DNA of 64,000 nucleotides from Sporocytophaga sp. (GCF_017745095.1 NZ_JAGHZZ010000003.1:124001-188000), one strand, 5' to 3'; shown: positions 18,691 to 28,032, numbered from the stretch's first letter. Translations and numbers: made by a program. The notes: generated by a model not told the origin, from the letters alone.

Positions 18691-19467
18691 TTTTACAATT
18701 CTAAACTTAGATATTTTCGAACTCGAAAGGCAAACTACGTTCTGACAAATGAAAGGTTCTTCAGCAGTGTAAATTTTTCCTTTGATTTTATGACAATAAC
18801 TGCAAATATATATAAAAAGACTTTATCGCCTAAACTTAATTTTGTTATAATTTTGAATAAGGATCTGAGACAAAACAGTCTTCATAAAGTGAATTACCAT
18901 CATGAAGCGGATACATTTTTTCCGTAATTATAACTTTCACATAATTAAAATATTACACAGTGATGATTTAATTTTTTCGGAAATCATTTCCAATTAAAGG
19001 TCAACCCAAATTGAATAATTATCTAACATCTACGAAGAGGTATAAAAAAATGAAATATACCAATTCCTCGTCTAAACAAGTTTTATGACCGGAGAATTTA
19101 ATATCCTGCGCTTTCCGAATAATAAAAGTTACTTCAACCTATACAATTATATTTCCGTATACCTGTCAACTGCATAAATCTTAAAAAAAGACAAAAAAAT
19201 CAGCAATAAATTCACACCTTAACTCTCATTACAGAGAATCTCTTTGCCTGATAAGTAAAACAATTTCCGAAGTCATCGATTGTATAATGATTTTGGTCTA
19301 AACTGCATAGAAAAATCATAAAACTATTCGTATATTTCCTTGAAAATTACTGCCCATCAAAAGGGATATTTTTCAGGGAATTGGCTTCTAACTCATTAAA
19401 AAAATAGACCATCATATAATTAACTAAAATCTATTCAGTTCTTTTGTACAGAAAATAAATCATAATT
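18691..19467. other. 777-base divergent intergenic region
   Basis: This AT-rich region separates the polysaccharide operon (minus) from the T9SS/exosortase locus (plus). It holds the wza -7 box and two plus-strand TAATTTTG half-sites at 18837-18844 and 18848-18855. These are over 600 bases from the next plus-strand gene and lack -33 partners. I see no open frame, tRNA, clear terminator or strong inverted repeat. Its length is unusual for this gene-dense window, so it may hold operator sites for both sides (inference). Confidence 0.5.
18803..18810 (-). promoter_or_regulatory. Candidate -7 box (TATATTTG) of the polysaccharide operon
   Basis: On the minus strand the sequence reads TATATTTG, an exact match to the Bacteroidota TAnnTTTG element, followed by CA. 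Transcription from here would give a leader of roughly 105 bases before the wza ATG at 18690. I found no TTTG at the expected -33 distance, so the call rests on one half-site in AT-rich DNA. Confidence 0.4.
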
Positions 19468-22400
19468 ATGAAAAAAATTTTTACACTTTTGGTAATAATC
19501 TTCCTACTGTATGCTGGGCCGGGGTGGGCAACAGTGTATTATTCCAAAGCTACTCTAGGATTTGTAGGTTTAACCTCCAGTTGGGCTGATGGATCAGGAA
19601 TTTCTCCTGCAAATTTTTCTAATCCTGCAGATGAGTTTCATATAAAAGGAACTCATATAATGAGAGCAAACAATATCTGGACTGTAGCAGGAAAAGTTGT
19701 TATTGAAACTGGAGGAACATTTAATGCGGCGACCTATGATCATGATATCACTATAGATATGTGGGCAAACGCAAAATATAACATAACGGTCCCAGAATTT
19801 GATATTTATACATATGACAATTTGAAATTTGGGACTTTGGATAACTCAAGTACTATCAGGATAACCCTTTCAGGTGCAGGAGATGGAGCTATAGTTTTAA
19901 GAAGTCTCACCTATCCCACACTTACTTTAGCAGGAGCTGGGTTTGCAATCATCGATTCTGATATCCAAACTAATAAAGATTTTAATATCGAAGGAGCAGT
20001 AAACACTTATTTAACCAGCTCTCTAATTATTAACCAAAATCTTTCTGTAAAAGGTGGGATTTTAAATATAGATAATCCTGCATCTATATCAATTGGAGGA
20101 AATTTAAATGTTATTGGAGGGGAACTAACTGGAAATACGGCTGGAGGAGGAGCAACAACAATCAATATTACTGGAGATTTAATTATTTCATCTGGTATTC
20201 TTAGTGGTTCTTTCTCTGATGATGCTTTAGGTAATTCTATTTTTAATATTGGAGGCAATTTTAATATGACAGGGGGAACTTTCAATGGTGTTGGAGGGAA
20301 CTCAAATTCAATCTTTAATATAACAGGAAGCTTTTTATATCAAGGGGGAACATATAATGGAAAAAGTGGGGTTGGAACTGGTTTAACGACTCTTTCATTA
20401 AATGGCACTGGAGATATTTCGAGTCTAACGATGACCAATAGAAACCAAAAAGTTAACATTGCTGGAAGTTATGGACTACAAACTGACTTTACTGTGGGAA
20501 ATGTATTAACACTTTCTTCTGGAAATTTGAGCTTAAATGGTCATACTTTAACCCTGAATAATGCACTTACAATAACCGGAGGTACTCTTACTGGAGACAA
20601 TAGTGCGGGAATGACTTTTGGCCCAGCCTCAGTTGGAGCAAGTCTTCCAGCTGTAACACTTGGGACATTAACGATAAACAGAAGTGGACAAACAATTTCA
20701 CAAGCTGGAAATGTGACTGTCGCTAACACATTGAGCTTATCCACCGGAACCCTTTCAATTGGGGCAAACACACTTACCTTAGCAGGTTTAATCAGTGGCA
20801 CTGGGGCAATAACCGGAGGAATTAGTTCAAACTTAGTTTTGAATGGATCGGGTTCATTAACCTTACCTTCCATCATATTGCAAAACCTTACAATCAACAG
20901 AGGAACATCAGATATTGTAACGCTTTCAGGAAATGTCACTGTTAATAATTCTCTAAACCTTACCAAAGGGCAATTAGATAATTCTAGCTTTTTATTATTA
21001 CTGGCTAATAATGCTACAATTTCTAAGGACCTTGGAGAACTTGTAGCAATACCAACCTTTGGAACCAAAGTAAATTTGATCTACGTTGGAAATGTAGCTG
21101 TAAATACCGGTTTTGAACTCCCTACAGATCAGGTAACCTTAAATAATTTAACTGTTTCTAAAACCGGAGCTACGGGGTTAACTCTTAATACAGATGTTAC
21201 TGTTAACGGAAGCCTAACAATTGCAGCTTCTTCAAAATTGAACGGAGGTTCTCAGGTATTAACAGTAAAAGGTAATTGGATTAACAATGGGACATTCACT
21301 CCTTCGACAGGTACTGTGGAATTTGCTGGTTCTACAGCTTTGTCTGGTACGGTAGTAAATACAACCTTTAATAACCTTTCATTAGCATCCGGAGCATCTT
21401 TAACTGTACCTGTTGGCTCCATAACTTCTATTACTGGAGATTTTACGGTATCACCAACAGCTTCCTTCAATCATAATAACGCTACAATTGCATACACTGG
21501 GACTGCGACACAAAACATAGCAGGTATAAACTATTATAACTTAAGTAGCTCGAATACCGGTGGCAGAGTTTTAAACGGCACGATTGGAGTAGCTAATACC
21601 TTTACTCCTGGCACCAATGTCTATATAACAACCGGAAGTACCGTTAACTATAATGGGACCAACCAAACAATCAGCACATTTACCTATAATAATCTTAGTC
21701 TGTCTAACAGCGGCACCAAAACTCCTGCCGGTATTAGTTTAACTACTAATGATTTGACACTAGCAGGTTCTGCTGTATTGGATGGCAATGCTAAAACCAT
21801 CAATGTAGCCGGTAACTGGATAAGCTATGGAGCAACAGCATTCTCTGAAACCGGCAGCAAAGTTGTATTCAATGGATCTGCACCACAATCAATTACAACT
21901 GCAGGAGGAGAAATATTTAATGATCTTACTATAAATATGACCATCTCTTCTACTGTTTCTTTAAATTCTTTAGTTACAGTAAACGGAATACTTGCACTTA
22001 CAAACGGTACCCTGGCATCTGCAGGAAAACTGACAGTTAACCTAAACTCTGGAAGTGTTGCGTATGCACCTACTGATGCCGGAATTGTTACCGGCAACAT
22101 TAAGATCTCAAAATCAATAAATTCAACAAAAACTCATTACCTTGCATGCCCACTTACAGGTACTACAGCTAACGATTTTGCGGACAACACTCCAGTAACT
22201 GATCCATCTAAACCTGGCGGTACGAGATTGTTTGAATATATAAATGGTTCTTGGTCTCAAATCACAGATATGAACACAGGGTTGGCTCCGTTTAAGGCGT
22301 ACTCATTATACTTTACAGCTCCAACTACACTTGATTTCACAGGCAATTACGAACATGGATTTAATCCATCCGAAATTACGTTTCCTAATTCGACTTCTGA

Positions 22401-23367
22401 ATTCAGAATGGTTGGTAACCCATTCCCTTCTACAATTGACTGGTCAAAGGCTGGATGGACAAAAAATAACATCAATAATGCTATCTACTACTGGGATGCT
22501 GCGACTAGCAAATATGCTACTTATGTTAATAATTCAGGGACCAACGGTGGAACTCCATATATTCCGGCTTTGCAGGGGTTCTTTGTTACAACAAGCGGCT
22601 TAGGTGGTACTGCAAGTTTATCGATGAATAATAATGTAAGAACATCAACTCAGAATCCTTCCTTGTGGAGAACTTCGATTGAAAATCAGCCTGTATTAAA
22701 TTTAACTGCTCAAAATGGAACTTATTCTGATGAAACTGTTTTAAAATTTACTGAAGACGCCTCTGATTTATTTGACGGCAATCTTGATGCACTGAAATTA
22801 AAAAATGCTGGTGATAACCCAAATTTATCAACCTTGACCAATGGAAAAAGCTACTCAATCAATAGTCTACCTTTAAATTACATTGATTCTACTATCCCTC
22901 TTAAACTTGAAGCTCCAGTAACAGGAAACTATGTAATTGCTGCGAATCAATTCTCAGGTTTTGATACAACAGACATCATTCTTATAGACAAATTGTTAAA
23001 CATTTCATATGATTTAAAGTCTTCAAATGGCTACTCTGCTGCAATCACAAAAGGAGATACAACATCTAGATTTTATATAAAATTCAGGAAATCAGACGTT
23101 GTTACTGGAATAAGTGACCAAGTTGAAGGAAAGGTAGCAGTAAATGCTAATGGAAAAACAGTAAATGTATATTTTTCAAATATTGAAGAAAAAGAAGCAT
23201 CAATTGTATTCCTTAACATTATAGGTCAGGAAGTAGATAGGGCAGAGAATGTGAATATTTCACAAGGTCTTTACACAAAGAACCTAAATGTATCGACTGG
23301 AGTCTACATTGTAAAGGTAAAAGCCGGAGCTAAAGTATATACAGAAAAAGTTTACATAAACAACTAA
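19468..23367 (+). CDS. T9SS-sorted beta-solenoid surface protein (1299 aa)
   Basis: A secreted 1299-residue protein with signal peptide MKKIFTLLVIIFLLYAGPGW (onward to about residue 21). Residues about 60-870 are made of Gly/Asn/Thr/Ser-rich imperfect repeats with strand-turn patterns (LTLSSGNLSLNGHTLTLNN; TVANTLSLSTGTLSIG), as in beta-solenoid adhesins. Residues about 870-1050 hold a conserved unit with MVGNPFPSTIDW. The last 85 residues form a T9SS type A C-terminal domain ending in GVYIVKVKAGAKVYTEKVYI. It should be exported by T9SS and fixed to the cell surface. Its C-terminal 450 residues resemble those of the 851-residue protein at 24510-27065. Role unknown; a sheath, adhesin or matrix protein is plausible. 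Confidence 0.85.
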   Translation: MKKIFTLLVIIFLLYAGPGWATVYYSKATLGFVGLTSSWADGSGISPANFSNPADEFHIKGTHIMRANNIWTVAGKVVIETGGTFNAATYDHDITIDMWANAKYNITVPEFDIYTYDNLKFGTLDNSSTIRITLSGAGDGAIVLRSLTYPTLTLAGAGFAIIDSDIQTNKDFNIEGAVNTYLTSSLIINQNLSVKGGILNIDNPASISIGGNLNVIGGELTGNTAGGGATTINITGDLIISSGILSGSFSDDALGNSIFNIGGNFNMTGGTFNGVGGNSNSIFNITGSFLYQGGTYNGKSGVGTGLTTLSLNGTGDISSLTMTNRNQKVNIAGSYGLQTDFTVGNVLTLSSGNLSLNGHTLTLNNALTITGGTLTGDNSAGMTFGPASVGASLPAVTLGTLTINRSGQTISQAGNVTVANTLSLSTGTLSIGANTLTLAGLISGTGAITGGISSNLVLNGSGSLTLPSIILQNLTINRGTSDIVTLSGNVTVNNSLNLTKGQLDNSSFLLLLANNATISKDLGELVAIPTFGTKVNLIYVGNVAVNTGFELPTDQVTLNNLTVSKTGATGLTLNTDVTVNGSLTIAASSKLNGGSQVLTVKGNWINNGTFTPSTGTVEFAGSTALSGTVVNTTFNNLSLASGASLTVPVGSITSITGDFTVSPTASFNHNNATIAYTGTATQNIAGINYYNLSSSNTGGRVLNGTIGVANTFTPGTNVYITTGSTVNYNGTNQTISTFTYNNLSLSNSGTKTPAGISLTTNDLTLAGSAVLDGNAKTINVAGNWISYGATAFSETGSKVVFNGSAPQSITTAGGEIFNDLTINMTISSTVSLNSLVTVNGILALTNGTLASAGKLTVNLNSGSVAYAPTDAGIVTGNIKISKSINSTKTHYLACPLTGTTANDFADNTPVTDPSKPGGTRLFEYINGSWSQITDMNTGLAPFKAYSLYFTAPTTLDFTGNYEHGFNPSEITFPNSTSEFRMVGNPFPSTIDWSKAGWTKNNINNAIYYWDAATSKYATYVNNSGTNGGTPYIPALQGFFVTTSGLGGTASLSMNNNVRTSTQNPSLWRTSIENQPVLNLTAQNGTYSDETVLKFTEDASDLFDGNLDALKLKNAGDNPNLSTLTNGKSYSINSLPLNYIDSTIPLKLEAPVTGNYVIAANQFSGFDTTDIILIDKLLNISYDLKSSNGYSAAITKGDTTSRFYIKFRKSDVVTGISDQVEGKVAVNANGKTVNVYFSNIEEKEASIVFLNIIGQEVDRAENVNISQGLYTKNLNVSTGVYIVKVKAGAKVYTEKVYINN

Positions 23368-23398
23368 GAATCAATTGATAATTTTTATCTTTGATATA

Positions 23399-23617
23399 AT
23401 GAAAAGAACAATAAAATTTCTGACACTAATCACGTTGTTTACAACTAGTATAGTGTTTTCAGCAAGTGCTCAGGATGAACCTCCTTGCCCTCCAGGAGGC
23501 TGTGATGACGAAGACCCTATCGACATCCCTTTCGATGGCGGAGCCAGCTTACTGCTTGCTGCCGGTCTAGGGATAGGTGGAAAGAAAATCTATGACGGTT
23601 TTAAAAACAGAAAATAA
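23399..23617 (+). CDS. Mini protein with exosortase-type (PID-CTERM-like) sorting tail
   Basis: A 72-residue protein starting at ATG 23399; a TTG at 23375 also opens the frame but adds a non-signal stretch. A signal peptide (1-24) ends in SASA before Gln. About 18 residues follow, QDEPPCPPGGCDDEDPID, with two cysteines and many acids. The tail is IPFDGG (43-48), a short hydrophobic helix (49-61) and a basic end starting KK (62-63). This motif-helix-basic layout is that of exosortase sorting signals, and it resembles the Bacteroidota class I recall as PID-CTERM (name unverified). It lies 31 bases after the T9SS protein gene and overlaps the exosortase gene. Confidence 0.75.
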   Translation: MKRTIKFLTLITLFTTSIVFSASAQDEPPCPPGGCDDEDPIDIPFDGGASLLLAAGLGIGGKKIYDGFKNRK

Positions 23618-24203
23618 GAAATATTCTACCCCATATGAGAAAGTTCCTCAATGGGGTAGAATTCCTTTATTTATTTTTTTTACCCTCCTAATTTTCTTCT
23701 CTTTAAAATATACTTTCTATGCCTATGTGGGTCTGTTAGATCCTAAAGGTGAATATTCATTGCCTTTCCTGGAAAAATTCAGCCTTATTCAAGGTATCCT
23801 TAATCTTTTAGTTTATCCCTCTGGATTTTTCTTAAATCTTCTGGGCTATGATACAATCCTGACCTATAACTCAGTAAAAATCGCAGGATCCGGGGCTGTT
23901 AGAATTGCCTTTCCATGCATGGGGATTGAAATCATGCTTTCCCTCATAGCTTTGATTCTTGCTTACCCAGGAAAAAACAAGAAGATTTATCTCTTCGCCG
24001 GAGTAACAGGAGTTCATACTATCAACATCATACGGGTTACAGGTTTAGCTCTGTTAAGACACTTGGATACAAAGGTGAAATTCCCAGGTCATGATGTATT
24101 TAATTTCATTTGCTACTCTTTCATTATAATAATTTTTTATTGGTGGGTAAAAAATCACTCTACAGATTTGTTGTATTCCCCAAAAAGGAAGCAACAGCAA
24201 TAA
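23592..24203 (+). CDS. Exosortase/archaeosortase-family transpeptidase
   Basis: A 203-residue polytopic membrane protein. The likely catalytic set is visible: Cys109 in AFPCMGIEIM, Arg148 in INIIRVTGLALL and His167 in FPGHDVFNF. Each lies at the start or end of a hydrophobic helix, as in exosortases, which cleave C-terminal sorting tails at the inner membrane. ATG at 23592 gives MTVLKTENKK; GTG at 23577 is an alternative. The frame overlaps the mini-protein gene by 26 bases, so enzyme and substrate are probably translated together. I do not assign it to a named exosortase subtype. Confidence 0.87.
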   Translation: MTVLKTENKKYSTPYEKVPQWGRIPLFIFFTLLIFFSLKYTFYAYVGLLDPKGEYSLPFLEKFSLIQGILNLLVYPSGFFLNLLGYDTILTYNSVKIAGSGAVRIAFPCMGIEIMLSLIALILAYPGKNKKIYLFAGVTGVHTINIIRVTGLALLRHLDTKVKFPGHDVFNFICYSFIIIIFYWWVKNHSTDLLYSPKRKQQQ

Positions 24204-24509
24204 TCTAAAAGCCATACCTATTTTAGTGTATAACTCAAATATAGTTCTCACTTACTTTAACCGTTTCTTTATAATAAGCTACTTCTTACTGTTTGCTTTA
24301 TGAATTAACCACACCTTCACCCAAAATTCAAAAACTGCACTACGATTCTCCTTACGTTTTGTTACATACTTTTTCCTCCATCCAGAAATTCTAGTGGCTA
24401 TTATCTGTAACTTTATACCCAAAATTCCCCCCTCCACCGAAAGCTTCTTTCTGTGTTACAACCTTTTTTGTAAATTAAACTTTTTAAAGGCTACTAAAAA
24501 ATCTTTTAT
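24204..24509 (+). other. 306-base intergenic region between exosortase and second T9SS gene
   Basis: AT-rich, with no coding frame I trust and no clear terminator hairpin. A TACGTTTTG sequence at about 24353-24361 is one base longer than a TAnnTTTG element, so I do not call it a promoter. The gap is long for genes in one operon, which leaves open whether 24510-27321 has its own promoter. Confidence 0.4.
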
Positions 24510-27065
24510 ATGATCAAAAATTACCGCATCAGGCTAATATTTTTTATCCTGATAATTTTTCATTCATCATTAGTCTTTTCTCAAACTACATTAGGCTTAT
24601 ACCAGTTCACCGGTAATACCTGTGCGTCTCCGAAATTTGGAGTAACCACTCAGCCTGCTTATGCTACGTTTGGAAATTTGACTACCAACCTTATCTGCAA
24701 TGAAGCTGCAAATAAGTATCTGTCCTCTAACTGGAGTATGAATAATTCCGGACCGAGTAATACCTATGTTCAGTTTTCTTTAACAGCAAATTCGGAAACC
24801 AATCTTATTATCTCCGGAATAAAATATACCAGATATAGATCCGCTACAGGTCCTGGTGCCGTGATTCTAAAATACAGCACTGATGGTGTAAACTTTTCTG
24901 ACTATGCCACAACTGTTGATTCTGTTAAAACCACAAGCTCCAGAAAGTCACTAACAAAATCTATTATCACTGAAAAAGGAGCAACCTTAACCTTTAGACT
25001 TTATGGATGGCTGGCTACTGACGCTGCAGGACAATTATCTTTGGATGAAATAGAGGTATTGGGAACAATCCTTACCGGTCCAATTACCTTTTACAGCCAG
25101 GCTTCAGGAAATTCCAATGCCAGTATCTGGGCGACCTCTGTTACAGGTACAAAAATACCAGCAGTCTTCAACTCCGAGAACTCTTTTGTAATTCAGACAG
25201 GGCATTCCGTAAAGGCTTTGAATAACATAGTTGCAAAAGACCTCTCTATTGCCAGCACTGGTAAGCTTTATGCCGGTTCAGCTACAGAATTTTCGGTAAC
25301 TCTTTATGGCAACTTGGTGGTGAACGGAAACTTCGGAAACGGAGCATCTGCTTCTGATAAACTGACTCTGAAAACAATTAACAATGCGACTATAACCGGG
25401 ACCGGAATATTTCATACCTATGGCCTGCAAAACTCTGGGACTCTATCAGTAGGTCTTCCAACCTATATTCAGGGGAGTTTAGTAAGCTCGCAGCCAGTAA
25501 ACTTTAATAATTATCCCGTAACTTTCAAATCTCCTTCTTCTCCTTATGAAGCCCAATATATTTCCGGAAGCCCTCTGACTGTTAAAAATATCTATATTTC
25601 CAATTCAGTTGGAGTTACCAACCAGACTTCCATTACTATAACAGGAGTCCTTAATTTAACGTCAGGAACATTCAATACTTCCAATAATGTAATACTTGAC
25701 CTGAACACTGGTTATATCTCAAGATTTGGTACTGGCACGTTGTCAGGTAAGATCAAAATAAAGAAAAATATTTCAGGAAATGAACCAGGGTATCACCATG
25801 TATCATTCCCACTTACTAATGTAACATTATCAGAACTTGCAGATAATGCAACCCTGGAAAAGGGCGGATATTCTTGGATTTACACTTACAATGAAGCTGA
25901 TAAACATCCCAGTATCGACAGCGGCTGGGTGGCGGTTTCAGGCCTAAGCACACCTTTAGTAAACACTACCGGTTATACTTTCTACTTCAACAAACCGACT
26001 TCACTTGATTTGTCTGGTAACTTTGTTAATACCAGCTCTCCGGTTAAATTCAATGTAACGAATACGAATTCTGGAGATAGTCAGAGCGATGGATGGAATC
26101 TGATCGGGAATCCTTTTCCTTATCCAATCAGTTGGGTGCAGGATACCGGGTGGAGTAAAACCAATGTAACCAACGCCATCTATATCTGGGATACAAAAGC
26201 CAACAAATACAGAACATACATCAATGGTGCAAGCCTTAATGGCGGCAGCCCAGTCATTCCTTCGATGCAGGCTTTTTTCATAAAGGCATCAACAGGTTTA
26301 AAACCAACTTTGTCTGTTAACAGAAAAGCATTTACCAACCTGTCCAACCCAGCAGTGACCAGAACAGAAGTAGTTTCATCCGGGTTAAAGCTTAGTGTTT
26401 CAAGCAACATTGGCTCTGACGAGACCCTTATTCGCTTAAGTACAGAAGCGGACACCTCATTTAACGAAGAATTTGATGCTTATAAATTATTAAACTCCGG
26501 TAACTGCCCGTCAATCTTCACTCAATTGAATGGGATTGATTATGCAGTAAACTCAATTCCCGATGAATTTAATTCAGTTGAAATTCCATTAGTGATTGCT
26601 GCAGCATCTGCTGGTAATTATCTGATTTCAGCCTCAGATCTAAGCTCAATCGGAGAGGATTACAATATATCTCTTACTGACAAACAATTTGAAAAAACAC
26701 AAAATCTAAGAACTAATCCGAATTACTCTACTTATATTAATCAAAATGAAAACCCGGAAAGGTTTTATCTGACATTGGAAAAAGCAAGAACAGATGTTGT
26801 AACTGGAGTGAATGGTAACACTGCTCAAAACCTGAGTCTGTATTGTTTTGACAAAAAAATATTCTTCAATTTACCTGAATCGGTAAATTCATCTTTAAGC
26901 TTAAGTATTTCAGACGTCTCAGGGAATCAATTGCTAAGCAATAAAGAATTGACTGTTGATGGCTCAACCGCGGTTTATAATGTTGAAAATTTAAAACCAG
27001 GGATGTACCTTGTTTCCGTTTTTGACGGACAAAAGTTTGTGACTAAAAAAATTATCCTTTATTAA
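24510..27065 (+). CDS. T9SS-sorted surface protein (851 aa), paralogue of the 1299-aa protein
   Basis: A secreted protein with a signal peptide ending near residue 25 (SSLVFSQ). Residues about 25-190 look like a beta-sandwich (YTRYRSATGPGAVILKYSTD) such as an LTD- or discoidin-like domain. Residues about 190-410 are beta-solenoid-like repeats. Then comes the unit shared with the 1299-residue protein: GWNLIGNPFPYPISW (about 528-542), followed by NAIYIWD and IPSMQAFF. The end is a T9SS type A domain finishing in KPGMYLVSVFDGQKFVTKKI. It is followed 10 bases later by a second mini protein with a sorting tail. Function is not known. Confidence 0.85.
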   Translation: MIKNYRIRLIFFILIIFHSSLVFSQTTLGLYQFTGNTCASPKFGVTTQPAYATFGNLTTNLICNEAANKYLSSNWSMNNSGPSNTYVQFSLTANSETNLIISGIKYTRYRSATGPGAVILKYSTDGVNFSDYATTVDSVKTTSSRKSLTKSIITEKGATLTFRLYGWLATDAAGQLSLDEIEVLGTILTGPITFYSQASGNSNASIWATSVTGTKIPAVFNSENSFVIQTGHSVKALNNIVAKDLSIASTGKLYAGSATEFSVTLYGNLVVNGNFGNGASASDKLTLKTINNATITGTGIFHTYGLQNSGTLSVGLPTYIQGSLVSSQPVNFNNYPVTFKSPSSPYEAQYISGSPLTVKNIYISNSVGVTNQTSITITGVLNLTSGTFNTSNNVILDLNTGYISRFGTGTLSGKIKIKKNISGNEPGYHHVSFPLTNVTLSELADNATLEKGGYSWIYTYNEADKHPSIDSGWVAVSGLSTPLVNTTGYTFYFNKPTSLDLSGNFVNTSSPVKFNVTNTNSGDSQSDGWNLIGNPFPYPISWVQDTGWSKTNVTNAIYIWDTKANKYRTYINGASLNGGSPVIPSMQAFFIKASTGLKPTLSVNRKAFTNLSNPAVTRTEVVSSGLKLSVSSNIGSDETLIRLSTEADTSFNEEFDAYKLLNSGNCPSIFTQLNGIDYAVNSIPDEFNSVEIPLVIAAASAGNYLISASDLSSIGEDYNISLTDKQFEKTQNLRTNPNYSTYINQNENPERFYLTLEKARTDVVTGVNGNTAQNLSLYCFDKKIFFNLPESVNSSLSLSISDVSGNQLLSNKELTVDGSTAVYNVENLKPGMYLVSVFDGQKFVTKKIILY

Positions 27066-27075
27066 TTTTTCACAT

Positions 27076-27321
27076 ATGAAGATGAAATCAATAATTAAAA
27101 TAGTATCAAAAGTTATATTTATAGTATTGCTTGCGATAGCCGCAGAAACAGCATATGCACAACCTGGCGGTGGTGGAGGTGGCCCTGGAGGATCTGGAGG
27201 TCCGGGTGGAACGGGTAACATACCAATGGACGGAGGTATTGGAGCTTTTCTGATCGCGGGTGCTGCATTTGGAGCAAAAAAAATTCACTCTCATTATAAG
27301 AAAAACAAAGAATTGAAATAG
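27076..27321 (+). CDS. Gly-rich mini protein with exosortase-type (PID-CTERM-like) sorting tail
   Basis: An 81-residue protein. The signal peptide (1-28) ends in ETAYA before Gln29. The mature part is a nearly pure Gly/Pro stretch (residues 29-48). The tail is IPMDGG (49-54), a hydrophobic helix (55-67), then KK (68-69) and a Lys-rich end. Aligned with the other mini protein over the last 30 residues without gaps, 14 positions are identical, including I-P-x-D-G-G and K-K-I. It is the last gene of the plus-strand block and is followed by a strong terminator. It is probably the second substrate of the exosortase. Confidence 0.75.
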   Translation: MKMKSIIKIVSKVIFIVLLAIAAETAYAQPGGGGGGPGGSGGPGGTGNIPMDGGIGAFLIAGAAFGAKKIHSHYKKNKELK

Positions 27322-27325
27322 CACT

Positions 27326-27354
27326 AAAAGCGCAGTCAACAAGGCTGCGCTTTT
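27326..27354 (+). terminator. Rho-independent terminator after the T9SS/exosortase block
   Basis: A perfect 10-bp stem (AAAAGCGCAG at 27326-27335 with CTGCGCTTTT at 27345-27354) has a 9-base loop and runs into a T-rich tail. It lies 5 bases after the mini-protein stop and is oriented for the plus strand. Confidence 0.85.
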
Positions 27355-27459
27355 TATTTAATGATATCTATTTATCCAAAGGCATGATAGATGTTTAGTA
27401 ATCTCATATATACTGCGATTTCAGTGGGAGACCCTAACATAAATTTAAGCTTCCAGATT

Positions 27460-28032
27460 TTAAAACCTATTCAACTCCTTCCCTACAATACAGTAATTCA
27501 TTGGAATATCATATTGATCCACATCTTCAATAATATCTACCGGGGGGAAATAAGCCAAGCCTACTTTTAATACATCCACACGACAGGTAGCCAAAAACCT
27601 GTCATAAAACCCTTTACCATACCCCACTCTGAACCCATGGTTATCAAAGGCAAGCATAGGTAAAAACACAAGGTCTATCAACTCATGGGGCGTAGGGCGA
27701 GCATTGATAGGTTCAGGAATTTTCCAGGGATTTTCTTCTAAAACAGTGGTAGGTGTAAAATAATAACTATCAATTGTATGATTATCCACATTAGATTTAG
27801 GAATTGAAATATCAATCGAAGGATAGTTTTTCCAGAACCTGTCGATAATGTATTTGGTATTTATTTCAGCTTTTAAAGGAATGGGGAGAAATATGTGAGC
27901 ACATTTCACATTCTTCAAATCAAAGTTATTAAAAAAACAATCTGCAGATTCCTGGCTCAGCTCTTCGAGCTTTTGGGAAGAAATGTTTTTCCTTTCATTT
28001 AAAAAGTGTGACCTTATTTCTTTCTTTGTCAT
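27460..28032 (-). CDS. 5-formyltetrahydrofolate cyclo-ligase
   Basis: A 190-residue cytoplasmic enzyme that uses ATP to turn 5-formyl-THF into 5,10-methenyl-THF. The N-terminal Lys/Arg-rich helix KKEIRSHFLNERKNIS matches the family, and the C-terminal signature FRVGYGKGFYDRFLA (about 156-170) holds the ATP/folate-binding GYGKGFYDR motif. Length is typical. Its ATG overlaps the end of bshC by 4 bases (ATGA), so the two are co-translated. The link between folate recycling and bacillithiol is probably only operonic. Confidence 0.92.
   Translation of the reverse strand: MTKKEIRSHFLNERKNISSQKLEELSQESADCFFNNFDLKNVKCAHIFLPIPLKAEINTKYIIDRFWKNYPSIDISIPKSNVDNHTIDSYYFTPTTVLEENPWKIPEPINARPTPHELIDLVFLPMLAFDNHGFRVGYGKGFYDRFLATCRVDVLKVGLAYFPPVDIIEDVDQYDIPMNYCIVGKELNRF

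Noticed and set aside
18837-18855. Two plus-strand TAATTTTG -7-like sites
   Set aside because: They lack -33 partners and lie more than 600 bases before the next plus-strand gene; chance matches are expected in such AT-rich DNA.
20541-21068. 175-codon minus-strand frame within the 1299-residue T9SS gene
   Set aside because: It is a shadow of low-complexity repeats, with a Val/Pro-rich translation and no family match, inside a clear coding gene.
24340-24380. Promoter for the 851-residue T9SS gene
   Set aside because: TACGTTTTG has one base too many for TAnnTTTG, and no proper -33 partner was found.
26991-27342. Minus-strand Pro-rich and other frames opposite the second mini protein
   Set aside because: The Pro-rich translation is just the complement of the Gly-rich codons; the plus strand has a signal peptide and a sorting tail.
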